From assembly GCA_963783085.1 (NCBI GenBank), contig CAWAMJ010000020.1:620001-684000 (forward strand): a stretch of DNA of 64,000 nucleotides. Reading direction: 5' to 3'. The stretch is from CAVYUC01 sp963783085 (lineage in GTDB: Bacteria; Bacteroidota; Bacteroidia; Bacteroidales; Prolixibacteraceae). Below are positions 52,433-61,877 of this stretch, in pieces; within the stretch, counting starts at the first letter, position 1; each line of letters starts with the position of its first letter. The notes under the pieces are model-generated. The model was not told the DNA's origin. It ran no database searches and was given only the letters and a program-made list of their open reading frames with translations. A program made the translations under genes and the position numbers.

Positions 52433-53249
52433 TCGGATGTTGTCCCGTTACGAGATCGTTACTAAAAACGATGAGCGAAATGCAATTCATGAAGTGATGC
52501 AGCAAGTAGCGCTTGCTGGATTGTATCGGGGAGGTTTTTTTGATAAAGCAGCTTTTTATGGCGGAACGTGTTTACGAATATTTCACAATGTACCACGTTT
52601 TTCTGAAGACATGGATTTTTCGTTGCTTCAACCTGACGAAAAATTTTCAATTGAGAATTATTTTGATCCCATCAAAAATGAATTCAAGTTACTTGGACGG
52701 AAAGTTGAAATTGTAAAAAAAGAAAAAAGACAGTCTTCGCATGTCGAATCAGCATTTTTAAAAGACCACACCGAAATGTACAACATCCGCTTTCAAAGCG
52801 AACCTTCCATAAAAATTAACCTGGAAGTGGATACAAATCCTCCTTTGGAATTTCAAACTGAGTATAAATTACTGTTGTTGCCATTTTCGTTCATGACCCG
52901 CTGTTTCACACTGCCGGGATTATTCGCCGGAAAAATACACGCTTTTCTTTTCCGGGGTTGGAAAAATCGGGTAAAAGGTAGGGACTGGTATGATTTTGAA
53001 TGGTATATACGAAACAACATACCACTGGATTTTACTCATTTTTTGGAACGAACTTATCAAAGTGAATTGATTGACCGGGGAAGCATGACAAAAACAGACT
53101 TAATACAAATGTTGAAAACCAGGATTCAAAATATTCCCATTGAACGGGTCATTGCCGATGTTAGTCCCTTCATTAAAAACCAGAATGATACTAAAATCTG
53201 GTCGACCAGTTATTTTCTTCAATTGGTTGAAATGATTAGAATAGAATAA
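52416..53249 (+). CDS. AbiEii/AbiGii-family nucleotidyltransferase toxin
   Basis: 277 residues. The nucleotidyltransferase core is AAFYGGTCLRIFHNVPRFSE followed by DMDFSL, giving the GG..L and DxD elements of AbiEii. KGRDWYDFEWYI near residue 190 is the second family motif. The toxin is believed to transfer nucleotides to tRNA or other targets and is silenced by the antitoxin encoded just before. It is complete and its frame is intact, unlike the ImmA/PIN pair upstream. Confidence 0.88.
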   Translation: MADIFNRMLSRYEIVTKNDERNAIHEVMQQVALAGLYRGGFFDKAAFYGGTCLRIFHNVPRFSEDMDFSLLQPDEKFSIENYFDPIKNEFKLLGRKVEIVKKEKRQSSHVESAFLKDHTEMYNIRFQSEPSIKINLEVDTNPPLEFQTEYKLLLLPFSFMTRCFTLPGLFAGKIHAFLFRGWKNRVKGRDWYDFEWYIRNNIPLDFTHFLERTYQSELIDRGSMTKTDLIQMLKTRIQNIPIERVIADVSPFIKNQNDTKIWSTSYFLQLVEMIRIE

Positions 53250-53270
53250 CGGAGAATACAGCAGGAAATT

Positions 53271-54176
53271 TTAATATTTCACCCCGGTAATTTCCTCAGA
53301 AATTTCCCAGAGTTTTTTCGCATCTGCTACGTTGTGCGATGCTTCATTTGACTCAACTTTCACCGGAAAACCTTTCCTTCCTTTATGTGGCCCGTAATAT
53401 TCGCCGCCTTTCACATTTTTGTCGACAGACGCCCTGATTTGGGGAAGCGCGCCCTGTTGCTGGTTTTGGGAAAAAATCCACATAAACGGCATCAGTAATT
53501 TCACCCAAAAGCTGTTTTCGATATAATGTGTAAGGTTTGTGCGCGAAAAACCCGGATGTGCCGCAACTGCAATACTATTAATTTGATTTCTCTCAAAAAA
53601 ACGCTGCAGTTCATACGTAAAAAGCAGGTTGGCAAGTTTCGAGCGGCCATAAGCTTTTGCAGAAGAATATCCGCCTTTTTCAAACATCAGGTTGTCGAAA
53701 TCCATTGATCCCTGCTTGTGCATGTTGCTGCTCACATTCACCACCCGCGAATCAGGCGTTTTTTTAAGTACATCCAGCAAATGGCCGGTGAGTTTAAAAT
53801 GCCCGAAATGATTGGTTCCCAGTTGTCCTTCCAATCCGTTTTTTGTTTTAAAATAAGGCGCCATCATAATTCCGGCATTGTTTAACAGAACATCAAGCCG
53901 CGTATATTTCGCTTTGAATTCTTTCGCAAAATTTTCAATCGAATCAAAATCCTGCAAATCGAGTTGCATTACATCGGTTTTACCTTTCATCCCGCCAATT
54001 TGCTTTTTTGCCTGTTCGCCTTTTTCAACCGAGCGACAGGCAAGAACGACTTCCGCGCCTTTTTCGGAAAATGCTTTTACCGATTCATAGCCAAGACCGC
54101 TGTTACCGCCGGTTACAATAATTACTTTTCCTGTCAGATCGGGAATATCTTCTTTTGTCCACTTTTCGTTGCTCAT
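53271..54176 (-). CDS. Short-chain dehydrogenase/reductase (retinol dehydrogenase-like)
   Basis: 301 residues. The cofactor motif TGGNSGLG is at residues 22-29, NNAGIM follows near residue 96, and the catalytic Tyr-Lys pair is in YGRSKLAN, with the Ser in VNVSSNMH. The order and size fit the RDH/WWOX-like branch of SDRs that reduces carbonyl compounds with NADPH. The substrate is unknown. It is transcribed toward the AbiE genes and is separated from the next minus-strand gene by about 106 bases. Confidence 0.88.
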   Translation of the reverse strand: MSNEKWTKEDIPDLTGKVIIVTGGNSGLGYESVKAFSEKGAEVVLACRSVEKGEQAKKQIGGMKGKTDVMQLDLQDFDSIENFAKEFKAKYTRLDVLLNNAGIMMAPYFKTKNGLEGQLGTNHFGHFKLTGHLLDVLKKTPDSRVVNVSSNMHKQGSMDFDNLMFEKGGYSSAKAYGRSKLANLLFTYELQRFFERNQINSIAVAAHPGFSRTNLTHYIENSFWVKLLMPFMWIFSQNQQQGALPQIRASVDKNVKGGEYYGPHKGRKGFPVKVESNEASHNVADAKKLWEISEEITGVKY

Positions 54177-54282
54177 ATCGTTTTTTAATTTTTCAATAAG
54201 TTAAGAATATCTTTTGGTTGGAGCACATTTCCGGAGCAACCTTAACGGGTTTAAATTACTAAGTCATTTTGTGCTGAGTTCC

Positions 54283-55395
54283 TCAATTTTCGCCGGGTTT
54301 TAAAATAATAACAGCAATTTCACTGTTTGTGCCAATGCGCATCGGTGGGCCGAATGTTCCGGTTCCCTGCGAAACAAAAAGGGTTGTTCCGTTAAAATGA
54401 TGCGTTCCTTTGTTGTAGGCAAAAATCAGATTTGCAAGGTATTTTATCGGGAAAAGCTGACCGGCGTGGGTGTGTCCGGCCAGATACAAATCCACACCGT
54501 GTTTACTGGCGTATTGAATTCCATCGGGACTGTGGTGCAGCAGAATGGTTGGTTTGTTTTTGTCGGGCGCTAAATTTTCAAGTGTTCCTTTTATGGTGGA
54601 ATGATTTCCGGCAGCATGCATGTTGTACGTTTTGTCGTCGGCTCGCATGTGGTTTAATCCGATCACCTGCATGTTGTTCCAGGTAATCATTTCATTCTCA
54701 AGTACCCGAATTCCCGATTGACGGAGCAGATTTTTAATGGTTTTCACGCCGGTGTACCGGTCGTGGTTTCCTTCAATAAAAAATACAGGAGCTTTTAAAT
54801 CCGTCAGCGGTTCCAGCGTTTCAAGCGAGAGACGAATTCGTCCGTCAAATAAATCGCCGGTAATGAAAACAACGTCCACATTCGCTTTATTCGTTTTTTT
54901 AACAATTTTTTCCAGAAATTTTTTTCCCCTGAAATGACCAATGTGAATGTCGGAAAGGTGCATCGCCCGAACTTCACTGGCCAACCCTTTTACAGAAAAT
55001 TGATGTTGCGTCACCCGAATGTGCCAGGAATTCAAAATTCCGTAAATCGAAATCAAGAAAGCAATTGCCAGCGCTGCAATTCCGTATGTTTGGGGTGCAA
55101 AACCCGTAAAAAAACCAATCAAATTCACCAGAAAAACCGACAGCAACAAATAGAGCATGATTCCCATAACTGTTGCAGCCGAAACATAGACGATATTTCC
55201 AAAATGGGAAGTTGTATTGGAAAGCGGCATCATTCCAAAAACCATGAACAGCGTTAATGCAGGGAACAAAAAGTTGAGGATTTTTATGTTTTCGATGCTG
55301 AAAAACCAGTTGAAGCGGTTAGCCAGGTAAATGTTGGCGCCTGCTAAAATTCCTAAAAAAACAACCAAAAAGAGCCACGGCAAGAATTTTCTCAT
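54283..55395 (-). CDS. Membrane-anchored calcineurin-like metallophosphoesterase
   Basis: 370 residues. Four membrane spans occupy the first ~130 residues. The phosphoesterase domain has all five motifs: LSDIHIGH, ITGDLFDGR, EGNHDRY, LLHHSPDG and LAGHTHAGQLFP. This is the YkuE/YaeI-like layout found in enzymes acting on lipid-linked phosphates such as UDP-linked lipid A intermediates, but many relatives are uncharacterised. The dimetal site is complete, so it should be active. Confidence 0.9.
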   Translation of the reverse strand: MRKFLPWLFLVVFLGILAGANIYLANRFNWFFSIENIKILNFLFPALTLFMVFGMMPLSNTTSHFGNIVYVSAATVMGIMLYLLLSVFLVNLIGFFTGFAPQTYGIAALAIAFLISIYGILNSWHIRVTQHQFSVKGLASEVRAMHLSDIHIGHFRGKKFLEKIVKKTNKANVDVVFITGDLFDGRIRLSLETLEPLTDLKAPVFFIEGNHDRYTGVKTIKNLLRQSGIRVLENEMITWNNMQVIGLNHMRADDKTYNMHAAGNHSTIKGTLENLAPDKNKPTILLHHSPDGIQYASKHGVDLYLAGHTHAGQLFPIKYLANLIFAYNKGTHHFNGTTLFVSQGTGTFGPPMRIGTNSEIAVIILKPGEN

Positions 55396-55605
55396 AAAAC
55401 CAGTTTATTATTCTTTCTGATACCTCATTGAAAATATAGGACAAACTTAGATAAAACGAGAGGATTTGGTAATCCGGCTACAGGTAATTGATTATGAAAT
55501 AAGGATTTGATCAACTACAGGTTGAATTGGTACTTTTATCCAATTGCTAAACAAATACCGCTATTTACTTGTCTCATAAGAAAAATGGTTCAAAAATCAA
55601 TACCT

Positions 55606-57024
55606 ATGAAATCAGTGACTAATTCGGTTAAGCAAATTGCAGGCGCAATTATTTTTTCATTGTTTATGTTAAGCTCAAATGCGCAGGACGGGGCAGCGCT
55701 TTATCAGCAAAACTGCGCTCAATGTCACGGCGCCGATTTAAAAGGCGGGAATGCAACCAGTCTTGTGGACAAAATCTGGCAGTTTGGCGACGGCAACGGC
55801 TATATTACGCGCAATATAAAGTTTGGTATCCCGCATCTTGGAATGCCGTCGTATGAAGAAGCCTTGTCTGATAAGGAAATTTCATCGATTGTTGAATACA
55901 TTCGCAATGCGGAAAAAGATGCAGGTACAGTAAAACCGGAGATTCCTCAAATGCTGGAAACGCTGGATTATGACCTGAACGTGGAAACATTTGCCGAAGG
56001 GCTTGAAATTCCCTGGGCTATCGATTTTACTGATGCAACTACAGCTTTAATTACTGAACGGCCCGGCAGACTTCGTATTGTTAAACGGGGAGTGCTTCAA
56101 CCGGAACCGGTTCGTAACATTCCAGAAGTTTTGCACGAGGGCCAGGGCGGATTAATGGATGTGGCAGTTGATCCGGATTACAACCAAAACGGCTGGATTT
56201 ATCTATCGTACAGTCATGTTTTGAATGATGTAACTTCAGGAGATCGTCCTCCGGCAATGACACGGATTGTGCGTGGAAAAATTGAAAACAACACGTGGAT
56301 CAACCAGGAAGTACTTTTTGAAGCGCCCCATGATATGTACCGGACAACTCGTCATCACTATGGCAGCCGTATTGTTTTCGATCCGGAAGGATATCTGTAT
56401 TTTTCGATTGGCGAACGGGGAACCGGAGAACACGCGCAGGATTTTACCCGTCCGAACGGTAAGGTCCACCGGATACATAAAGATGGTTCCGTTCCTGAAG
56501 ATAATCCTTTTTTCACGGAAAAAAATTCAATAAAATCATTGTATTCACTCGGAAACCGGAATATTCAGGGAATGGCGGTTCATCCGGTAACCGGGCAACT
56601 CTGGGCAACCGAACATGGCCCAATGGGAGGCGATGAACTCAATCTTATCAAAGCAGGCAAAAATTATGGCTGGCCGGAAATTACGTATGGGTTAAATTAC
56701 AACGGAACAATAATAACGGAAGAAACACACCGGGAGGGGCTGGAGCAACCAATTTTGTACTGGAAACCTTCGATTGCCGTTTGCGGACTCGATTTTTATA
56801 CCGGCGAATTATTCCAAAAGTGGAAAAACAAGTTGATGGTTGGCGCATTAAAATACGAAGAAGTTCGCCTGCTTGATATTGAAGACGAGCGTGTGATGCA
56901 CCAGGAAATTATCCTCAAAAATGCCGGCCGCGTTCGTGATGTTTCAACCGGACCGGATGGCGGAATTTATGTCGTTTTGAATCAGCCGGACAAAGTAATC
57001 CGGTTGACTCCAAAAAGAAAATAA
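55606..57024 (+). CDS. Cytochrome c plus PQQ-type sugar dehydrogenase (YliI-like)
   Basis: 472 residues from the ATG at 55606, which places a signal peptide (GAIIFSLFMLSSNAQ) correctly. A cytochrome c domain follows, with the haem motif CAQCH at residues 37-41 and a Met ligand probably in LGMPSYEEAL. The rest is a six-bladed propeller of the soluble glucose/sorbosone dehydrogenase family (IPWAIDFTD, TERPGRLRIV, HGPMGGDELN, NYGWPEITYG). Such enzymes oxidise aldoses with PQQ and hand electrons to the haem. The fusion makes it self-contained. Substrate is not determined by the sequence. Confidence 0.87.
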   Translation: MKSVTNSVKQIAGAIIFSLFMLSSNAQDGAALYQQNCAQCHGADLKGGNATSLVDKIWQFGDGNGYITRNIKFGIPHLGMPSYEEALSDKEISSIVEYIRNAEKDAGTVKPEIPQMLETLDYDLNVETFAEGLEIPWAIDFTDATTALITERPGRLRIVKRGVLQPEPVRNIPEVLHEGQGGLMDVAVDPDYNQNGWIYLSYSHVLNDVTSGDRPPAMTRIVRGKIENNTWINQEVLFEAPHDMYRTTRHHYGSRIVFDPEGYLYFSIGERGTGEHAQDFTRPNGKVHRIHKDGSVPEDNPFFTEKNSIKSLYSLGNRNIQGMAVHPVTGQLWATEHGPMGGDELNLIKAGKNYGWPEITYGLNYNGTIITEETHREGLEQPILYWKPSIAVCGLDFYTGELFQKWKNKLMVGALKYEEVRLLDIEDERVMHQEIILKNAGRVRDVSTGPDGGIYVVLNQPDKVIRLTPKRK

Positions 57025-57281
57025 CCTGTCTCTCCGAATCCGGTTTGAACAACCTTAAAAGTTGAATCGTGTGATAACCGATTTCCCTATCCGGTCGTTT
57101 AATTCTTATGTACACCGGGTTTTTCAGTCCATACATTTTTTTCAATTCTTAACGAATTAAATAAAAAGTATGTTAATCATTTGAATTGGAATGTGTTATA
57201 AAATATTTTCACGTAAAATTTCTAAACTAATTGATTTTAGTAGTGTTAACATGATGTATGTGAAACTCAAAACCTGTTTTC

Positions 57282-60200
57282 ATGAAAAAAAATTTATTAA
57301 CACTACTATTTATTTTTCTTGTTGCAGTGGTTTCAGCACAAACACGCACCATAACAGGAAAAGTTACAGAAGCGGCAACCGGCGATCCCATTCCGGGGGT
57401 CAGCATTGCTGTGAAGGGAACTACTTCCGGTACCATTACTGATATCGACGGCAATTATTCGGTACAGGTAGCAAACAGCGATACATTGGTATTTAGTTTT
57501 GTAGGAATGGAAACGCAAAATATATACGTTGACAACAAGACAACCATTGATGTATCACTTCGCGAATCTACCGAATTTGTTGAGGAAGTAGTGGTAGTTG
57601 GTTACGGCCAGATGAACGTAAAAGACCTGACCTCCTCAATCGCAACAGTAAAATCCGACGAACTGCAAAAAACGCCAACCGGCTCTCCCATGCAGGCTTT
57701 GCAGGGAAAAGTTGCCGGAATGCAGGTGGTCAGCAGCGGAGCGCCGGGAAGCGCGCCCACCATTCGGGTCCGCGGGATTGGTTCCTACCCGGGAAACAAC
57801 AGCGAATCGCCGCTTTACGTAGTCGACGGTATGTTTTTCGACAACATCGACTTTTTAAACATGCAGGATATTGAATCGATTTCGGTGCTGAAAGATGCAT
57901 CGGCAGCGGCAATTTACGGTGTGCGGGCAGCGAACGGTGTTGTTCTTATTGAAACAAAATCGGGGCAGTTGAACCAGAAAGCGCAAATAACCTACGACGG
58001 CTATTTCGGCTACCAGGTGGCGCAAAATGTCCTGAAAATGGCAAATGCCGAACAGTTTACCACCATGGCGCTGGAATCGGGCGTGGAAGCCGACAGGCAG
58101 TACATTTTAAATGCGATGCAACGCTATGGGAGAAGCCGGATTAATCCGAATGTTCCCGATGTAAATACCGACTGGTACGATGAAATCCTTCGTCCGGCAG
58201 CCATTCAAAACCACAGCATCAATGTTTCAGGAGGAACCGAAAAAGCAGCGTATGCAGTGGGCGCCAACTATTTTTTCCAGGAAGGTATTCTGGATATGAA
58301 AAACCAGTATGAACGGTTCAACCTCCGTTCAAATATCGATTACCATGCTACCGACTGGTTAACCATCGGCGGGAATGTTATTTTTAGTAACGGTTTGCAA
58401 TATTTGCAACAGGATGCAGCCTGGTTTACCGCTTATTATGCTGTTCCGATTATGCCGGTTTACGACCCGCAAAATACCGATGCTTATCCAACACAATACG
58501 CTTCGGCAGAAGATTTGGGCTATCGTGGCGCCAAAAACCCGTTCCCGGTGATGGATTATAATAACGATCAGCAAAAAATACGGCGAACACTGGCGAATTT
58601 TTATACCGAACTTACGCTGATTCCCGATATGTTAACTTTTAAAACAACTTATAACCACGCATTTACTTCGCTCAACAGAAGAGAGGTCGATTTCCCGTAC
58701 TTTGTAAGTAACAATTCGCAGCGCGAAATAGCGGGCGTTACCAAACGTACAGAGATTACCTCCGATCAGATCTGGGATAATATCCTCACTTTCGATCACG
58801 ATTTTGGAAAGCATAGCCTGGTGGCCATGGCAGGTATTTCATACCGCGATGAGTCGTGGCAAATGCTAACAGCGCGCGGCGAGGAATACACTTCCATTGA
58901 TCGCGAAGAGTCGTGGTACATCGATCAGGCACAAACTATTAACGTGGATGCCGTAACCGACGACGGCAGAAGACAATACGGCATTTCATACCTCGGCCGT
59001 ATTTCCTATAATTACAACGACAGGTATTTGTTGTACGCTACCATGCGCGCTGACGGCAGTTCGAAATACCAGGAAAAATGGGGTTATTTCCCCACGGTGG
59101 GAGTTGGCTGGGTAATTTCGCAGGAAGATTTCTTTGATGTTGATTTGTTCGATTTCCTGAAACTGCGCGCAAGCTGGGGGCAACTCGGTAACGATAAAAT
59201 TCCCGCCAGCGATGGCGCCCGTACTACACGGGTACTAACTACCGCCATCAATGACCAGCTGGTTACCGGTACAGTGGCATCAAGTTCGTTTGCTTACCTC
59301 GAATGGGAACTTACGGAAGAAACAAATGTGGGCTTAACCGCACGGATGCTCGGTTCGAAATTATCTGCCGAAGCAGATTATTTTGTCCGCGATACAAAAA
59401 ATGCCGCCATCAATGTACAGTTACCGCTGGTTGGCTCCAGCATTCTGCGAAATGTTGGCGTCATCAGAAATACCGGTTTTGAACTGGTATTGAACTGGTC
59501 GAATCAGATTTCAAATGATTTCAGCTACAATGTCGGAGTGAACATTTCGACGCTTCATAATGAAGTCCGCGACCTTTACGGACAGCCATACATTGACGGT
59601 GGTTCTGCAGAATTCAGGCAGCGTTCGATTGTTGGTGAGCCGCTGCTTGCATTTTACGGCTACAATGTTTTGGGAGTTTACCAAAACGAACAGGAAATTC
59701 AAAACGACCCGATAGCAGTTGACAATAACCTCAAACCCGGCGATTTTATATATAAGGATATAAATAACGACGGTGCAATCGACGATCAGGATCGAATGAT
59801 TTTAGGATCTTATTTCCCCAGTTTTATGTACGGGGGAAATATCGGGATTAACTGGCGGAAATTCAGCCTTACCACAAGTATAATGGGACAATCAGGCAAT
59901 AAAATTCTGAACCGTAAACGCGGCGAAATTATCTGGACACCCGATGGAAATATGGATGCTGATTTGGCCGTCAATCGCTGGCATGGCGAGGGAACTTCAA
60001 ATAAATATCCGTCGTCGGCCGGTTTGCGAAAAGGCTGGAACCAGAAATTGAGCACCTATTTTGTTGAAGATGGTTCATTCTTTAGAATTCAAAATGTGCA
60101 ACTGGCTTACGCGATCGATGGTGCGGAATTATTTGGCGCCGGTTTTCCGCAAGCCAGGGTTTCCCTGACAGCAGAACGGCCGCTAACAATTTTCAGCTAC

Positions 60201-60293
60201 AACGGATTTAACCCTGAAGTTTCAGATGGTATCGACAGGCAGACATATCCTATTCCTGCCATTTATACTGTTGGATTGAGCATTAACTTTTAA
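57282..60293 (+). CDS. SusC-like TonB-dependent outer-membrane transporter
   Basis: 1003 residues. After the signal peptide (LLTLLFIFLVAVVSAQ) comes the carboxypeptidase-regulatory-like domain (TITGKVTEAATGDPIPGVSI), the TonB box VVVVGYG near residue 107, the plug with PLYVVDGMFF and SISVLKDASAAAIYG, and the beta barrel ending in the phenylalanine-type end NF. SusC proteins import glycans with the SusD lid protein encoded 18 bases downstream. The frame is intact. With the following genes it forms the start of a polysaccharide utilisation locus. Confidence 0.95.
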   Translation: MKKNLLTLLFIFLVAVVSAQTRTITGKVTEAATGDPIPGVSIAVKGTTSGTITDIDGNYSVQVANSDTLVFSFVGMETQNIYVDNKTTIDVSLRESTEFVEEVVVVGYGQMNVKDLTSSIATVKSDELQKTPTGSPMQALQGKVAGMQVVSSGAPGSAPTIRVRGIGSYPGNNSESPLYVVDGMFFDNIDFLNMQDIESISVLKDASAAAIYGVRAANGVVLIETKSGQLNQKAQITYDGYFGYQVAQNVLKMANAEQFTTMALESGVEADRQYILNAMQRYGRSRINPNVPDVNTDWYDEILRPAAIQNHSINVSGGTEKAAYAVGANYFFQEGILDMKNQYERFNLRSNIDYHATDWLTIGGNVIFSNGLQYLQQDAAWFTAYYAVPIMPVYDPQNTDAYPTQYASAEDLGYRGAKNPFPVMDYNNDQQKIRRTLANFYTELTLIPDMLTFKTTYNHAFTSLNRREVDFPYFVSNNSQREIAGVTKRTEITSDQIWDNILTFDHDFGKHSLVAMAGISYRDESWQMLTARGEEYTSIDREESWYIDQAQTINVDAVTDDGRRQYGISYLGRISYNYNDRYLLYATMRADGSSKYQEKWGYFPTVGVGWVISQEDFFDVDLFDFLKLRASWGQLGNDKIPASDGARTTRVLTTAINDQLVTGTVASSSFAYLEWELTEETNVGLTARMLGSKLSAEADYFVRDTKNAAINVQLPLVGSSILRNVGVIRNTGFELVLNWSNQISNDFSYNVGVNISTLHNEVRDLYGQPYIDGGSAEFRQRSIVGEPLLAFYGYNVLGVYQNEQEIQNDPIAVDNNLKPGDFIYKDINNDGAIDDQDRMILGSYFPSFMYGGNIGINWRKFSLTTSIMGQSGNKILNRKRGEIIWTPDGNMDADLAVNRWHGEGTSNKYPSSAGLRKGWNQKLSTYFVEDGSFFRIQNVQLAYAIDGAELFGAGFPQARVSLTAERPLTIFSYNGFNPEVSDGIDRQTYPIPAIYTVGLSINF

Positions 60294-60311
60294 TCGAAAA
60301 AGCAGACAGAT

Positions 60312-61865
60312 ATGAAATCATTACAACAATATACGATAAAATTTGCCGTGTTTGCTGTAGCGTTACTAATGGCCACGGCTTGCCACGATTTGCTGAATGA
60401 ACCTGCCGAAAACAGGACATTTACAGAAGAAACCGACTATACCAATTCCGGCGATATGATATTGCCCCTGATTGGAGCTTATGCCGAATTTTATACCCGC
60501 GGATGGGAAGATTTTCCGCTGATTTCAGTTCGCGGCGACGATGTGAATGCCGGCGGTTTGGGAGACCAGCAGCCTTTTGCTGATACCGACTGGTACATCT
60601 ATGATCCCGGTTACTGGATGTACAACTCCGTATGGCAAAATGAGTACAGCGATATCTTAACCATGCATTCCACCATGGAACAGGTTCAGCTTTATATGGA
60701 TAACGGCGCCAGCGCGGCATTGGGCAATCAGTACATTGCCGAGGCAAAAGTATTGCGTGGCTGGCTGTTGCTGCAACTGTCGAGATTGTGGGGCGATGTT
60801 TTTATAACCACAAGTTCCGATCCTACGGATCTGCTGGTTGCAGAACTCTCTTCCAAACAGGAAGTAATGCAGCACATTTCCGACCAGATGGACGAAGCCA
60901 TTCCCGATTTACCCGACAAGCATCCCAATCAACGGACGGATATTCCAGGCGGAGTTACAAAATATACGGCGCTGGCAATAAAAGCCATGGCGAACCTCGA
61001 ACTTGAAAATTATCAGGCAGTTGCCGATGCAACATGGCAAATCATCAGTTCCGGGCTGTTTCATCTCGATCCCGATTTTTACAACCTCTTTAAAATTCCG
61101 GGTAAATTGAGCGATGAAAATATCCTGGAATTACAATATTCCGATTTTGGACAGGGCGCCGGCGAACAGCGGAGTTATTTGTTCGCCGTTTTCGGGCCAC
61201 AGGGCTGGTCGCCCAAGGTTGCCGGGGCAAGCAGCGGTTGGGGATTTTTTGAGCCCAGTCTCAAATGGATAAAATTTATGCTCGACCGCGGCGAACATAC
61301 CCGATTGGAAACCAGCGTACTTTTTACAAACAGAGGCATTGATTCGCTGAAAACTACTTATCCTTCGCTGGGAACTTTGCCCGACTGGATTTCAAATATT
61401 ACACCTTCGGGCGACACCATTAATGATTATCCGCGTGCTTTGTTTGCCAGCGGGAAACAGTATTTACCTTCCGATCAGCTCACGCCGGGGCGAACGGGTT
61501 ACGGCAACAACAAGAATTTTACGGTTATCCGGTATGCCGAAGTTTTATTAATGTATGCCGAAGCACTGACCAGGGGGGCCAGCGGTTCCGCAATGACCGC
61601 CGATCAGGCTGTTAATGCCGTTCGGCAGCGGGCAGGTTTGGCGCCGCTCAGCGGTGTTACCAGCGAACAGGTAATGGCCGAAAAGTTTGCGGAACTGGCC
61701 ATGGAATGGGGTGTCCGGTATTACGATATGGTAAGGCTGGAAAGATACAATGAGTTGGATTATGGTGGAAGGAATTTCGAAGAACCTCAGGATATTTTCC
61801 TGCCTTATCCGCAGAATCAGGTCGACCGCCTCCCTGCGTTGGAAACCACAACTAATGTTCAATAA
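60312..61865 (+). CDS. SusD/RagB-family glycan-binding lipoprotein
   Basis: 517 residues. The signal VALLMATACHDLLNEP has a lipobox Cys. The SusD core is shown by AEAKVLRGWLLLQLSRLWGD and by the C-terminal FTVIRYAEVLLMYAEALTRG and VNAVRQRAGLAPL. The family binds glycans at the cell surface and closes over SusC. The tight spacing to susC and to the next gene shows an operon. The length is normal. Confidence 0.95.
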   Translation: MKSLQQYTIKFAVFAVALLMATACHDLLNEPAENRTFTEETDYTNSGDMILPLIGAYAEFYTRGWEDFPLISVRGDDVNAGGLGDQQPFADTDWYIYDPGYWMYNSVWQNEYSDILTMHSTMEQVQLYMDNGASAALGNQYIAEAKVLRGWLLLQLSRLWGDVFITTSSDPTDLLVAELSSKQEVMQHISDQMDEAIPDLPDKHPNQRTDIPGGVTKYTALAIKAMANLELENYQAVADATWQIISSGLFHLDPDFYNLFKIPGKLSDENILELQYSDFGQGAGEQRSYLFAVFGPQGWSPKVAGASSGWGFFEPSLKWIKFMLDRGEHTRLETSVLFTNRGIDSLKTTYPSLGTLPDWISNITPSGDTINDYPRALFASGKQYLPSDQLTPGRTGYGNNKNFTVIRYAEVLLMYAEALTRGASGSAMTADQAVNAVRQRAGLAPLSGVTSEQVMAEKFAELAMEWGVRYYDMVRLERYNELDYGGRNFEEPQDIFLPYPQNQVDRLPALETTTNVQ

Positions 61866-61877
61866 AAAACGGGAAAA